A DNA stretch of 64,000 bases from Nematostella vectensis (Eukaryota; Cnidaria; Anthozoa; Actiniaria; Edwardsiidae), in contig NC_064037.1 of assembly GCF_932526225.1 (NCBI RefSeq), positions 11,080,203 through 11,144,202 on the forward strand, written 5' to 3'. Under the pieces are notes generated by a model. That model saw only the letters and a program-made list of their open reading frames with translations, did not search any database and was not told the origin of the DNA. Shown here piece after piece: positions 63,001 to 64,000 of the stretch. The first letter of the stretch is position 1; the number at the start of each line of letters is the position of its first letter. The position numbers and the translations under genes are program-made.

Positions 63001-63853
63001 TTTTGGGGGAACAACGCGAATCCTGTGGCATGAAAAAGGTGAGATAGAAGTTCTGAATCAGGCCTTCAGCCCAAGTGAACTGAATATCCCCAAATAAGAG
63101 CTGGCTAATACAATAGTCGTCGTAGTATGGTTAGGCAATGACCCTCTGACCTGGTAGAGTTCCCTTCATTCAATTTTAAATATTCTGCTTTTCTAAAAGA
63201 GGCCCAACTTTGCCATTATCGACAGCGCAAGTACGGCACACCGCCAGATCAGCTCACTGATGGAGATATGTTATCAATTCAAAGGGTATCAAATTTAGTG
63301 CTGGCTTCGGTTTTAGTTTTAGTCCGAGAAGAGTACTACGAAAAAAAATATTCAAATAGGAATTATAAAATACTATGGAGCTAATGCGTTGACTTTGTTT
63401 GAAGGGAATCTCTACACAGCGCATGTGAAACGATGAGGAGACAAATCACACTGCGAGCATTTAATGGATGTAAGTTAAATAATATAGAAATGATCTCTTT
63501 CTTAAAATAATATTTTTAAAATGTGAATTTAGCATCCCCTTAGACCTAATATCCATATCCAAAGCAAATGTATGCAAATAAACCAAGTCGATGGATTCAT
63601 CTTCATTTGTATTATGGCTTTTAAATAACACGACGTTTGAACCTAGACTTAGTTGCAGTGTTACTATGCGACAGTGTTTGTTAATGTGCTTTATGTCGTC
63701 TTAGGGTCATCATACGTTCGTCACCTTCAGACAGTTCGAACTCACCTCTCATTCCTAGTGTCACATGACACTGTAACCGGGCGGGAGAATGGTGAGGACT
63801 TCACGTGTGGTCTGACCGAAGAGGCCTGGAACAGACTTTTTAAAGATGGATCG
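57016..63853 (+). CDS. SGSM1: Small G protein signaling modulator (SGSM1/SGSM2), 5' part, truncated by the window end
   Basis: Family members carry an N-terminal RUN domain that binds Rap/Rab proteins and a C-terminal TBC Rab-GAP domain. Exons seen: 57016-57031, 57144-57187, 57408-57483, 60214-60390, 60583-60766, 60958-61306, 61540-61723, 62062-62346, 62708-62831, 63405-63469, 63705-63853. More lie beyond 64000. The N-terminus [20 protein letters not shown] and the RUN-domain segments [12 protein letters not shown] and [15 protein letters not shown] fit. So do the segments between the domains: [77 protein letters not shown] and [17 protein letters not shown]. The TBC domain is outside the window. 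SGSM1 versus SGSM2 is uncertain; the pre-duplication animal gene is likely. A minisatellite precedes the exon at 60214. Confidence 0.9.
59556..60213. repeat. 83-bp tandem array ending at an SGSM acceptor site
   Basis: About eight units with the stretches TAGATAGTCCTGAGTCAAAT, GCATGGTCTGACTTTGAAAA and TTTGCTCTATTCTCATATTT. The last partial unit runs into the real exon: TTTGCTCTATTCTCATATAT, then TTATTTTGTATAG|CTGCTG, with GCATGGTCTCAAG about 20 nt into the exon. The unit therefore repeats the pyrimidine-rich acceptor region, and probably a diverged exon start sharing GCATGGTCT. Confidence 0.88.
62401..62656. mobile_element. TTAA-flanked MITE family, copy 2 (more intact)
   Basis: 256 bp with ends TTAAAGCCGCATTGTCACC and GGTGAAAATGCGGCATTAA. 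The inverted repeats extend inward to GTTTGCTTCCGG / CCGGAAGTAAAC, about 30 bp. The interior matches copy 1 at 2152-2372, which lacks part of the left arm. It lies in SGSM intron 8. Confidence 0.78.
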
Positions 63854-64000
63854 GTAAGTATTACTCAGTGCCACGCATTCTCACCTAAGAGCTGTTGCGT
63901 TTCTCCGTCGTTCTTAAGCGCCCAAATCCCTCTACTACTGGTAAACGAGCCGACATTAAATTTAACATATATATATGTATAATGCGTGAGTGCAGGCGTT

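Overview
This window looks like a gene-rich stretch of a cnidarian genome, most likely a sea anemone and quite possibly Nematostella. The evidence is animal genes with many short GT-AG introns, an AT-rich background packed with small inverted-repeat elements, and a secreted cysteine-rich peptide gene of sea-anemone toxin style. I rebuilt seven gene models by splicing exons by eye. In all but one the phases close exactly. The exception (HPS4) needs a one-base correction in a C6 run.

Layout. 99-8014 (-): phosphorylase kinase gamma catalytic subunit, 12 exons. 10546-23730 (-): HPS4, a BLOC-3 subunit, 14 exons including one of 2.8 kb. 24786-25942 (-): two-exon secreted peptide with two six-cysteine domains and an upstream TATA box. 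About 26.0-31.8 kb: gene-poor DNA. 31842-39072 (-): WD40-repeat protein, 9 exons. 41449-46526 (-): DGCR8/Pasha, 9 exons. 47135-52026 (+): GNB1L, 9 exons, divergent from DGCR8 across about 600 bp. 57016-63853 (+): 5' part of SGSM1/2 (RUN-domain half), continuing past the window.

Two patterns stand out. First, HPS4, DGCR8, GNB1L and SGSM1 all lie on human 22q11-q12, so their clustering within about 53 kb looks like an old animal linkage block. Second, several tandem arrays sit at exon edges and are built from exon-intron boundary sequence. The DGCR8 array repeats an exon end plus its GTAAG donor. The WD40-gene array repeats an AAG acceptor plus about 30 nt of exon. The SGSM1 array repeats an acceptor region. 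The array below HPS4 repeats its C-terminal codons, stop and 3' flank. HPS4 also carries a decayed copy of another exon end and donor, and a PHKG array stops just short of an acceptor. I know of no named system matching this; it is either a local mutational mechanism or a source of cryptic splice sites.

The rest is mostly repeats: several MITE-like families, one of which has an empty-site copy inside the window, a 5'-truncated LINE end, a tRNA-derived SINE and minisatellites. No rRNA, tRNA gene, CRISPR array or prokaryotic element was seen.
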